NCBI GenBank assembly: GCA_025757685.1
Contig: CP107220.1
Span: forward strand, 273,501 to 337,500
From: Oscillospiraceae bacterium
GTDB taxonomy: Bacteria; Bacillota; Clostridia; Oscillospirales; Acutalibacteraceae
DNA: 64,000 nucleotides
Direction of reading: 5' to 3'
This document shows positions 42,875 to 51,019 of the stretch, piece after piece. How positions within the stretch are numbered: the stretch's first letter is position 1; every line of letters begins with the position of its first letter. Under the pieces are notes generated by a model that saw only the letters and a program-made list of their open reading frames with translations, made no database searches and was not told the origin of the DNA. The translations under genes and the position numbers were made by a program.

Positions 42875-44692
42875 TTGGCTGTAAAGAAAGAGAACATTCG
42901 CAATTTTTCCATCATTGCCCACATTGACCACGGCAAGTCCACTTTGGCGGACCGACTGTTAGAGCTGACCAGCTCTGTGCAGCAGCGGGATATGCAGGAG
43001 CAAATTCTCGATGATATGGACCTGGAGCGGGAGCGGGGCATTACCATTAAGGCGCATGCAGTGACTTTGGGCTATGACGCCAAAAACGGCGAGCACTACG
43101 AGTTTAACTTGATCGACACCCCCGGCCATGTAGACTTTAACTACGAGGTCAGCCGCTCGCTGGCGGCTTGCGAGGGCGCTATCTTGATTGTGGACGCCTC
43201 CCAGGGCGTAGAGGCGCAGACCCTTGCCAACACCTACCTGGCTTTGGATCACGACTTGGACATTATGCCGGTGATCAACAAGATTGACCTGCCGGCAGCG
43301 GACCCGGAGCGGGTGGCCCAGGAGGTGGAAGAAGTGGTGGGCATTCCCTGTATGGACGCCCCCCGCGTGTCTGCCAAGACCGGGCAGAATGTGGAGGAGG
43401 TGCTGGAGCGGATTGTGACGGAGATCCGCCCGCCGGTTGCCAACGACAATGCACCCCTGCGCGCGCTGATCTTTGACTCGGTTTATGACAGCTACCGTGG
43501 CGTGATCGTGTATGTGCGCGTCATGGACGGCAAAATCAAGGCCGGCGATACCATGCGTATGATGGCCACCGGTGCCCAGTTTACCGTGGTGGAGGTGGGT
43601 CGTATGCGGGCCACTTCCATGGAAAATACCGGCGTGCTCTCCTCCGGCGAAGTAGGCTATATTACCGCGTCCATCAAAACCGTTTCCGACGCCCGGGTGG
43701 GCGATACCATCACTTTGGCAAATGCGCCGGCAGCGGAGCCGCTGCCCGGTTACCGCAAGGTGAACCCAATGGTGTTCTGCGGTGTGTACCCGGCAGACGG
43801 TGCGGATTATGAGGCCCTGCGAGACGCGCTGGAGAAGCTGCAGCTGAATGACGCGTCCCTAAGCTATGAGCCGGAGACGTCCGGCGCCCTGGGCTTTGGT
43901 TTTCGCTGCGGTTTTTTGGGTCTCCTGCATTTGGAGATCATTGAGGAGCGCCTGGAGCGAGAGTACAACCTGGATCTGATTACCACCGTGCCCTCGGTGA
44001 TCTACAAGATCCACATGACCGACGGTACCATGGTGGAGATCGACAATCCCACCAATTACCCGGATCCGTCCCTGATTGACTACTGCGAGGAGCCGTTTGC
44101 GGACTGCAATATTTATGTACCCAGCGAGTTTGTGGGCACCATTATGGATATGTGCCAGGATCGGCGGGGAATCTTTAAGAATATGAGCTATATCACCCCG
44201 GATCGGGTAGATATTCATTACGAGCTGCCGCTAAATGAAATTATCTATGATTTCTTTGACGCACTTAAATCCCGCACCCGTGGCTACGCTTCTTTCGATT
44301 ATGAGATCAAGGAATACCGCCGCTCGGATTTGGTGAAGGTGGATGTGCTGCTCAATGGCGATACCATCGACGCGCTGAGCTTTATTATTCACCGGGACAA
44401 GGCTTACCAGCGGGGACGCCGCATTGCGGAGAAGCTCAAGGAGCATATCCCGCGGCATTTGTTTGAGATACCGGTGCAGGTGGCTATCGGTGGCAAGGTT
44501 ATTGCCCGCGAGACGGTAAAGGCCCTGCGCAAGGATGTGCTGGCCAAGTGCTACGGCGGCGATGTGACCCGTAAGAAAAAGCTGCTGGAAAAGCAGAAAG
44601 AGGGCAAAAAGCGTATGCGCCAGTTCGGTCAGGTGGAGGTGCCCCAGGAGGCCTTCCTGGCAGTGCTCAAACTCTCCTCTGACGACGAGTAA
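42875..44692 (+). CDS. lepA: Elongation factor 4 (LepA)
   Basis: 605 residues, the normal length. GTPase motifs are AHIDHGKSTLADR (G1), RGITIK (G2), DTPGHVDF (G3), NKID (G4). The C-terminal domain specific to LepA ends with GDVTRKKKLLEKQKEGKKRMRQ (KKKLLEKQKEGKKRM is near-universal). It promotes back-translocation or assists 30S biogenesis. The start is TTG 42875, 7 nt after GGAGG; no in-frame ATG is close. Confidence 0.96.
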   Translation: MAVKKENIRNFSIIAHIDHGKSTLADRLLELTSSVQQRDMQEQILDDMDLERERGITIKAHAVTLGYDAKNGEHYEFNLIDTPGHVDFNYEVSRSLAACEGAILIVDASQGVEAQTLANTYLALDHDLDIMPVINKIDLPAADPERVAQEVEEVVGIPCMDAPRVSAKTGQNVEEVLERIVTEIRPPVANDNAPLRALIFDSVYDSYRGVIVYVRVMDGKIKAGDTMRMMATGAQFTVVEVGRMRATSMENTGVLSSGEVGYITASIKTVSDARVGDTITLANAPAAEPLPGYRKVNPMVFCGVYPADGADYEALRDALEKLQLNDASLSYEPETSGALGFGFRCGFLGLLHLEIIEERLEREYNLDLITTVPSVIYKIHMTDGTMVEIDNPTNYPDPSLIDYCEEPFADCNIYVPSEFVGTIMDMCQDRRGIFKNMSYITPDRVDIHYELPLNEIIYDFFDALKSRTRGYASFDYEIKEYRRSDLVKVDVLLNGDTIDALSFIIHRDKAYQRGRRIAEKLKEHIPRHLFEIPVQVAIGGKVIARETVKALRKDVLAKCYGGDVTRKKKLLEKQKEGKKRMRQFGQVEVPQEAFLAVLKLSSDDE

Positions 44693-44704
44693 AGCAGAAA
44701 TATA

Positions 44705-44753
44705 AAAAATCCCACCCGATACAGGTGTTGCCTGCTCGGGCGGGATTTTTTTC
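44705..44753 (+). terminator. Terminator after lepA
   Basis: AAATCCCACCCGA pairs with TCGGGCGGGATTT (one mismatch), then a T-run. Confidence 0.88.
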
Positions 44754-44801
44754 GTTTGTCAAGTGCTTTTGTGCAACTTGTCCGAAAATATGGACTTAAA
44801 C

Positions 44802-44862
44802 TTGACAAAATAGGCAAGAATATGCAAAATTTGTTTACTTTCTTATTTATTTGTGTTATGAT
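44802..44862 (+). promoter_or_regulatory. Candidate tandem promoters for the cas operon
   Basis: TTGACA at 44802-44807 with CAAAAT at 44825-44830, and TTTACT at 44834-44839 with TATGAT at 44857-44862, both spaced 17 bp. Transcripts would cross the tracrRNA gene in antisense before reaching cas9. No better promoter was found between tracrRNA and cas9. Confidence 0.5.
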
Positions 44863-44879
44863 GCAAATGTTGAGGGCAA

Positions 44880-44998
44880 TAAAAAAGACCTGCAAAAATG
44901 CAGGTCTTGCTCACACACTGTGAGGTTGCCGCAACGGCAACGAGTTGAATCAATTGGTATTTGAACGCATAGTGTAAATCTCATAAGGTCTTGATACA
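44880..44998 (-). ncRNA. tracrRNA
   Basis: Transcribed leftward. The anti-repeat at about 44959-45000 matches the array repeat in three blocks on the plus strand: TTTGA (44960-44964), TAGTGTAAAT (44970-44979, identical) and CATAAGGT (44982-44989, identical). Thus the minus-strand RNA pairs with crRNA across nearly the whole repeat, with a bulge between the first two blocks as in other type II duplexes. Downstream hairpins are GTTGCCG/CGGCAAC (44925-44941), CTCACA/TGTGAG (44910-44924) and the terminator AAGACCTGCA/TGCAGGTCTT with a U-run (44881-44908). The start is placed from the -10 box. Confidence 0.92.
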
Positions 44999-45003
44999 AC
45001 TTG

Positions 45004-45032
45004 ATATTAACACGAAAAGTTTCACTTGTCAA
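45004..45032 (-). promoter_or_regulatory. tracrRNA promoter
   Basis: On the minus strand TTGACA (45027-45032) and TAATAT (45004-45009) with 17 bp spacing. The expected start, near 44997, is the first base of the anti-repeat. Confidence 0.88.
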
Positions 45033-45077
45033 TAGGTCAACTGAAAATTTTGATGAAAAAAGAAAAGGAGCGAGTTT

Positions 45078-48000
45078 ATGGAACAAGGGAGAAAACGCGG
45101 AGATTACTATTTAGGTCTGGATATGGGTACAGACTCGGTAGGCTGGGCTGTAACAGATATGGATTACCGTGTTCCTAAGTTTAAGGGCAATGCCATGTGG
45201 GGTGTGCGCCTGTTTGATGAGAGCAACACGGCAGAGGAGCGGCGGCTGTTTCGCATCAGTCGGCGGCGTACCCAGCGGCGTCGGGAGCGGCTGGATCTGT
45301 TAGAGATGCTGTTTGACGGTCCGGTGAGTACCAAGGATCCGGCTTTCTTCCAGCGGTTGCGGGAGAGCGATCTGTATGCAGAGGATAAAACCACCAATAC
45401 ACCCTTTGCTGTGTTTGCGGATCCGGATTATACGGACACAGACTATCATCGCCAATTTCCCACCATTTATCATCTGCGTAATGCGCTTTTGCATGAGGAT
45501 GGCCCATACGATGTGCGCCTGGTGTTTTTGGCGGTGCATCATATTATCAAAAACCGCGGTCATTTTCTGTTTGACTCCTTAGGAGAGGCGCAAAACTTTG
45601 GTTCGATTTACGGTGCGTTTCGGGATTATTTGCAAGAAGAATATGAATGTGCAGTAGAATGCACGGACGAAAAAGCCTTTGGCGCCGTGCTCAAGGACAA
45701 GTCTTTGTCTAAGTCCAGAAAGACTGCGGCGGCAGCAGAGCTGTTCGGTGTAACAAAAAAGAGCGCTCCCCAGTTGTATGCCTGCCTGGCACTGGCCTGC
45801 GGCGCTACGGTGAAGCTGAAGGACCTGTTTAACGATGACACTTTGGTCGAGGCGGAAAAACCTAGCATCGCCTTTACCGGCAGCTATGAGGACAACGAAC
45901 CGGAGTACCAGTCTCTTTTGGAAGAACGGTTCGATTTGGTGGTGCGGATCAAGGCCCTATATGATTGGGCTATTTTGGATGAGATCTTGGCCGGCCATCA
46001 GTATCTGTGCGAGGCCAAAGTGGCCACCTATGAGCAGCACAAGACGGATTTGCAGCGGCTGAAAACCTATGTGAAGACCTATCATTCGGAACTGTACAAA
46101 AAGATTTTTAAGCTGAGCAGCAAGGACGACAACTATGTGGCCTATTCCGGTCATATCAAGGAAAATGGTCACACCGGCGTGCTGGAAAAGACTTGTAATC
46201 AAGAGGCTTTTTGCGCCTATTTGAAAAAGACGCTGGGCGACAATGGGGACCCGGCGTATGCGGATATGTTCGCCGCCATTGAGAATGGCACTTTTATGCC
46301 CAAGCAGGTGTCTAAGGACAACGGCGTGATTCCTATGCAGTTGCAGAAAAAAGAACTGGAAGGTATTTTAGACCGGGCGCAGAGATATTTGCCGTTTTTA
46401 ACAGAAAAAGATGAGACCGGCCTGACTGTGCGAGAAAAAATCATTTCCCTTTGCGAGCACCGTATTCCGTACTATGTTGGCCCGCTGAACAAGCATAGTA
46501 AAAAAGCCTGGATCGTGCGGAAAGAGGGAAAAATCTATCCCTGGAATTTTGACCAAGTGGTGGATTTGGATCGCAGCGCAGAGGCATTTATTGAGAATTT
46601 GACCAGCAAGTGTACCTATTTGCCCCAGTACGATGTGATCCCCAAGTATTCTTTGTTGTACACCAAGTTTATGGTGCTCAACGAGCTAAACAATTTAACG
46701 CTGGACGGCCAGCGTGTTGAGGTCAAACTGAAGCAGGAGATTTACCGGGACCTGTTTGAAAAGCGCGGCAAAGTCACCGGCAAGGGACTGAAAAACTATT
46801 TGCAGTCCCGGGGTATTGCCTATGAGGTGATGGGCGGCTTTGATGAAAACTTTAAGGCCAGTCTAAAGCCTTGGCAGGATCTGGCGCCTTATGATTTGAC
46901 CTATGATGAGAAGGAAGAAGTTGTACGCTTAATTACGATCTTTGGCGACGATAAAAAGTTGCTGAAAAAGCGGCTGCGAGATCTGTTTGGCGATCGACTG
47001 ACAGAAACAGAGCGGGGCAAACTGGCTCGATTGAAGTACACCGGCTGGAGCCGTCTGTCTCGGGAATTTCTGACCCAGGTGGCATGCACCGACAAAAATA
47101 CCGGCGAGGTGACTAATATCATTTCCGCGTTGTGGGATACCAACCTGAACTTAATGCAGCTGCTGTATAGTGCGGACTATATGCCCACATTTGGGGAGCA
47201 GGTCGCAGCATGTAATCAGTTCGATAAGGATGTTTCCCTGCGCCAAATGGTGGAGGATCTGTATGTTTCACCGAAAGTAAAGCGACCTATTTACCAGTCG
47301 TTGCTGATCGCTCGCGAGATCGAAAAGATCCAAAAGTGCCCGCCGAAGAAAATCTTTATTGAGGTGGCGCGAGGAGAAGAAAAGAAAGAACGCAAAAAGT
47401 CCAGAAAAGCCCAACTGTTGGAGCTGTACCAAAGCTGCAAAAAGGAATATGCAGACCTGTATGCGCAACTGGAGGGGACCGAGGAGGACAGATTGCGTAG
47501 CGATAAGCTTTACCTATATTATACCCAAATGGGCCGGTGCATGTACACCGGCGAGCATATTGACCTGAACAGTTTGCTGAGTGGCAATGTTTATGATATT
47601 GACCATATTTTTCCGCGCTCTAAGGTAAAGGACGATAGTCTGAATAACCGAGTGTTGGTAAAGAAGGTGGACAATGCAAAGAAAACGGATGTGTACCCTC
47701 TGGATCGAGAAACGCAGGCCAAAATGCACGGCTTTTGGCAGCTGCTTTTGTCTAAGAACTTGATCAGCAAGGTTAAATACCAACGCCTGATCCGGACGAC
47801 GCCCTTGACCGATGAAGAACTGGGTGCCTTTATCTCCCGCCAACTGGTCGAGACCCGTCAATCCACCAAGGCGGTTGCCCAAATTATGGAGCAGCTATAT
47901 GACAAAGAGCAGACAGAGATCGTGTATGTCAAGGCTGCGCTGGCTTCCGATTTTCGCCATACCTATGATATGCTTAAGTGCCGTGAGGTCAACGACTTTC

Positions 48001-49076
48001 ACCACGCTAAGGACGCGTACTTGAATGTGGTGGTGGGCAATGTTTACAATGTACGGTGCACCCATAATCTGCGCAATTTCATCCGCGGCTTGCAGGAAAA
48101 CGGCTCGCGGGGTTACAGTATGAACGCCATGTTCAAGTGGGATATTCCCGGCGCCTGGGTAGCAGAGGGCGGCGAACTCCAGAAAACACAAACCAAGAGC
48201 CTGGAGATTGTAAAACAAATGATGGCCAAGAACAATATTCGCTATACACGGTATGCGTTTTGCCAGCACGGTGGTTTGTTTGACCAGATGCCGGTGAAGA
48301 AGGGTAAGGGCCAAATCCCGCTAAAGCAGGATGGACCCAAAAGCGATATGGCCAAGTACGGCGCATATAATAGCGCTATGTCCAAATATTTTGCCCTAAT
48401 CTCTTATTCGGACAAAAAGGGCAAAGAGGTGCGCCAGTTGGTGCCCATTGATGCGGTAACGGAAAAGGCTTATTTGGCAGATCCGGACAGGTATGTAAGC
48501 AGTTATGTAGGTGCTCCGGCGAAAGTGCTGATTCCGTGTATCAAGTATAACGCCTGTCTGTCTTTTGACGGTTTTCGGATGCATATTAGCAGCAAAGCTT
48601 CAAAGGGAAAACAAATAGTATATAAACCGGGTGTACAACTGGTACTTAGTTATGAACAAGAAAAGTACGTGCGTAATATCACCAAGTATTTGAGCCAAAA
48701 CAAGGATCGGCCGTTGAACAAGTATGATGGAATTTCCGCTGATGAAAACCTTACGCTGTTTAATGCGTTGATGGACAAGATGTGCAACACGATCTTTCAT
48801 CTTCGGTTTGCTGATATGTATGAAAAAATTGTTGATAAAAGAGAGCGGTTTATTGATTTAACTGATGAAGAACAATGTGTAGTGCTGTCTGAATTGTTGA
48901 AGATGTTACACGCCAATGTACTAACCGCAGATCTTACACTGATTGGTTTGGCTAAAGGTGCAGGTTCTATGAAAACAAATAGCAAGCTCTCCGAAATCAA
49001 AGGCGTAACCTCCGTCAAACTCATTCACCAATCCATTACCGGCTTGTTTGAGCAGCAAATCGAACTGTTGCCGTAA
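45078..49076 (+). CDS. cas9: CRISPR-associated endonuclease Cas9 (type II-A)
   Basis: 1332 residues. RuvC-I YLGLDMGTDSVGWAV (Asp 15), arginine-rich bridge helix near 60-75, helical recognition lobe, RuvC-II KIFIEVARGEEKKE (Glu 762), HNH DIDHIFPRSKV (His 843) with SLNNRVLVKK, RuvC-III NDFHHAKDAYLNVVVGN (His 975/976, Asp 979), and a C-terminal PAM-interacting region ending ITGLFEQQIELLP. Guided by crRNA:tracrRNA it cuts both strands of invading DNA. AAAGGAG precedes ATG. Followed 12 bp later by cas1. Every catalytic residue is present, so it should be active. The PAM cannot be read from the sequence. Confidence 0.97.
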   Translation: MEQGRKRGDYYLGLDMGTDSVGWAVTDMDYRVPKFKGNAMWGVRLFDESNTAEERRLFRISRRRTQRRRERLDLLEMLFDGPVSTKDPAFFQRLRESDLYAEDKTTNTPFAVFADPDYTDTDYHRQFPTIYHLRNALLHEDGPYDVRLVFLAVHHIIKNRGHFLFDSLGEAQNFGSIYGAFRDYLQEEYECAVECTDEKAFGAVLKDKSLSKSRKTAAAAELFGVTKKSAPQLYACLALACGATVKLKDLFNDDTLVEAEKPSIAFTGSYEDNEPEYQSLLEERFDLVVRIKALYDWAILDEILAGHQYLCEAKVATYEQHKTDLQRLKTYVKTYHSELYKKIFKLSSKDDNYVAYSGHIKENGHTGVLEKTCNQEAFCAYLKKTLGDNGDPAYADMFAAIENGTFMPKQVSKDNGVIPMQLQKKELEGILDRAQRYLPFLTEKDETGLTVREKIISLCEHRIPYYVGPLNKHSKKAWIVRKEGKIYPWNFDQVVDLDRSAEAFIENLTSKCTYLPQYDVIPKYSLLYTKFMVLNELNNLTLDGQRVEVKLKQEIYRDLFEKRGKVTGKGLKNYLQSRGIAYEVMGGFDENFKASLKPWQDLAPYDLTYDEKEEVVRLITIFGDDKKLLKKRLRDLFGDRLTETERGKLARLKYTGWSRLSREFLTQVACTDKNTGEVTNIISALWDTNLNLMQLLYSADYMPTFGEQVAACNQFDKDVSLRQMVEDLYVSPKVKRPIYQSLLIAREIEKIQKCPPKKIFIEVARGEEKKERKKSRKAQLLELYQSCKKEYADLYAQLEGTEEDRLRSDKLYLYYTQMGRCMYTGEHIDLNSLLSGNVYDIDHIFPRSKVKDDSLNNRVLVKKVDNAKKTDVYPLDRETQAKMHGFWQLLLSKNLISKVKYQRLIRTTPLTDEELGAFISRQLVETRQSTKAVAQIMEQLYDKEQTEIVYVKAALASDFRHTYDMLKCREVNDFHHAKDAYLNVVVGNVYNVRCTHNLRNFIRGLQENGSRGYSMNAMFKWDIPGAWVAEGGELQKTQTKSLEIVKQMMAKNNIRYTRYAFCQHGGLFDQMPVKKGKGQIPLKQDGPKSDMAKYGAYNSAMSKYFALISYSDKKGKEVRQLVPIDAVTEKAYLADPDRYVSSYVGAPAKVLIPCIKYNACLSFDGFRMHISSKASKGKQIVYKPGVQLVLSYEQEKYVRNITKYLSQNKDRPLNKYDGISADENLTLFNALMDKMCNTIFHLRFADMYEKIVDKRERFIDLTDEEQCVVLSELLKMLHANVLTADLTLIGLAKGAGSMKTNSKLSEIKGVTSVKLIHQSITGLFEQQIELLP

Positions 49077-49088
49077 GGAGGGCTTGCC

Positions 49089-49970
49089 ATGAGTTGGCGC
49101 GTTGTGGTGGTGACCAAGTCCGCCAAGTTGGAGTACAGTATGGAGTACCTGGTGGTGCGGGATGCAGAGAGCACCACCAAGGTGCACCTTGGTGACATTT
49201 CGGTGCTTTTGATCGAGAATACCGCCTGTGCAATCACCACCGCTTTGATGAGTCAGCTGCTGCAGCATAAGATCAAGGTGATTTTTTGTGATGAGAAACG
49301 CAATCCCTGCGGCGAATTGACGGCCTATTACGGCTGCCATGATTGCAGCCAAAAGCTCAAGGATCAGCTTAGCTGGACCCGGGACGCTAAACAGTTGATT
49401 TGGACCGCCATTGTGGGCGAAAAAATCAAGAACCAAATGTTAGTGCTCCGAGCGGTCCAGTCCCCGCGGGCAGATCAGCTCTGCCGGTATTTGGACGAAC
49501 TGGAGTTTGGGGACCGGACCAATCGAGAGGGTCATGCGGCCAAGGTGTATTTTAATGCCCTTTTTGGTTCCCATTTCAGCCGCAGTGACGACTGTCCCAC
49601 CAACGCGGCATTAAATTATGGGTATAGCTTGATTTTATCCTGTTTTAACCGCGAGGTGGTGGCAGCCGGGTATTTGACCCAGCTGGGCTTGTTCCATGAC
49701 AATATGTTCAATACTTATAATTTAAGCTGCGATTTAATGGAGCCTTTCCGCCCATTGGTGGATGCGTGCGTACATAAGTTAGCACCTAAGCAGTTTGAAA
49801 AGGCGGAGAAAGTGGCCGTGCTGTCCCTCTTAAATCAAGAGGTGCAGTTGGACGGCCGGGTGCAAACAGTACTCAATGCCATTCGCCTGTATGCAGCCAG
49901 CGTGTTCCGCGCTTTGGCTGCCCAGGATGTGGCAGAAATTCATTTCCCGGTAGCTGCGTATGAGTTATAG
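49089..49970 (+). CDS. cas1: CRISPR integrase Cas1 (type II)
   Basis: 293 residues. Metal-binding residues appear at Glu 147 (NREGHAAKVYF), His 203 (LGLFHDN) and Asp 215/Glu 218 (CDLMEPFRP). With Cas2 it inserts new spacers at the leader end of the array. AAGGAGG precedes ATG. Its stop overlaps the cas2 start by 11 bp. Confidence 0.96.
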   Translation: MSWRVVVVTKSAKLEYSMEYLVVRDAESTTKVHLGDISVLLIENTACAITTALMSQLLQHKIKVIFCDEKRNPCGELTAYYGCHDCSQKLKDQLSWTRDAKQLIWTAIVGEKIKNQMLVLRAVQSPRADQLCRYLDELEFGDRTNREGHAAKVYFNALFGSHFSRSDDCPTNAALNYGYSLILSCFNREVVAAGYLTQLGLFHDNMFNTYNLSCDLMEPFRPLVDACVHKLAPKQFEKAEKVAVLSLLNQEVQLDGRVQTVLNAIRLYAASVFRALAAQDVAEIHFPVAAYEL

Positions 49971-50280
49971 ATTTATGCGAGTGATTGTGTTTTTTGATTT
50001 GCCGGTAAAGACTGCCCAGGACCGGCGTGAGTATGCCCGCTTTCGCAAGAAGCTGGTCAAGAGCGGATTTATCATGATGCAGCAGTCGGTGTACTCCAAG
50101 ATCGCTTTGAACCAAAATAACGCAGCCAGTATTTGTGCCGGGGTGCGGAAGTGTAAGCCCCCGGCCGGCGTAGTGCAGATCTTGACCGTAACGGAGAAGC
50201 AGTACGCCAAAATGGAACTGGTGGTAGGCTGCAACGACAGCAATGTGGTGGTCACGGATGAAAGGTTGCTGATTTTATGA
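49960..50280 (+). CDS. cas2: CRISPR adaptation protein Cas2
   Basis: 106 residues; begins MSYRFMRVIVFFDLPV, very like the type II-A Cas2 of streptococci, which supports the ATG at 49960 rather than 49975. The ferredoxin-like dimer bridges two Cas1 dimers. No separate ribosome site is clear, so translation is probably coupled to cas1. It overlaps csn2 at ATGA. Confidence 0.95.
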   Translation: MSYRFMRVIVFFDLPVKTAQDRREYARFRKKLVKSGFIMMQQSVYSKIALNQNNAASICAGVRKCKPPAGVVQILTVTEKQYAKMELVVGCNDSNVVVTDERLLIL

Positions 50281-50957
50281 GGATCGCTTTGGACTATTTC
50301 CCGGAGCCGTTGGCTTTTGAAAACCAAACGGCCATAGTTTTGACGCTGGAAAATAAAACGGTTTTTCGCCGGGTGGTCAACGCCTTTTTAGAGGACTGTG
50401 CAGATGAAGTGTTGACCTTTTCCCAGGAGTGGAAGCCTTTTGCTTTCTCCAAACAAGGGATTTATATTGCGAATCCGTTGCAGCCGGATGCGGATGCCAA
50501 AAAGCTGATGAACCATGTGGCATCTGCTATGGAACAGACACTCAACACCGAGCTGGCAGAGCCTTTGGCGCTTGTGCGCCAGGACTTATTACAGTTAGGA
50601 GATGCACTTACCGCCCGGTTTGATTATGATGTAGCCTACCAGGATGATTTAGAAGCGGCTGCCGTTGTGAAGCTTTTGCAGTTCCGTTTGCGGCGGGAAG
50701 AAAGTACAGCAGCCGAGCGCCTGGCGCGATTTTTGATTTTAACTTCCCGGTATTTAAAGGTACGCATTTTTGCTATATCCAATTTGTATTTATATTTTGA
50801 GTCGGAGGAGGTGAGCCAGCTGCTACATACTCTATCTTTGCATCAAATTCGGATTTTAGACTTAGAGTGCCAGGCACCGGCGTGCGTAGATGTGCGCGCC
50901 AAACTCTATGTGCTGGATCGGGATTTGTGTACCCTTGACAATTCCGTTTCGCCATAG
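50277..50957 (+). CDS. csn2: CRISPR adaptation protein Csn2
   Basis: 226 residues. It matches Csn2 through the start IALDYFPEPLAFENQTA, the FLEDCADEVLTFSQEWKPF segment and the KVRIFAISNLYLYFESEEV region. Csn2 tetramers ring double-stranded DNA ends during spacer capture. Its presence makes the locus subtype II-A. The last codons overlap a short palindrome (TAGTAC/GTACTA, 50955-50970) at the leader edge. Confidence 0.92.
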   Translation: MRIALDYFPEPLAFENQTAIVLTLENKTVFRRVVNAFLEDCADEVLTFSQEWKPFAFSKQGIYIANPLQPDADAKKLMNHVASAMEQTLNTELAEPLALVRQDLLQLGDALTARFDYDVAYQDDLEAAAVVKLLQFRLRREESTAAERLARFLILTSRYLKVRIFAISNLYLYFESEEVSQLLHTLSLHQIRILDLECQAPACVDVRAKLYVLDRDLCTLDNSVSP

Positions 50958-51019
50958 TACTATGGTACTAGATCTTGTGGATTTGCCCTGCGCTGTATAG
51001 TGGGCGCAGCTTATTTGAG
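50958..51019 (+). promoter_or_regulatory. CRISPR leader with leader-anchoring sequence
   Basis: 62-nt leader between csn2 and the first repeat. It ends in ATTTGAG (51013-51019), the leader-anchor sequence described for streptococcal and lactobacillar type II-A loci. A TATAGT box at 50996-51001 could be the array -10, but its -35 is poor. Confidence 0.75.
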
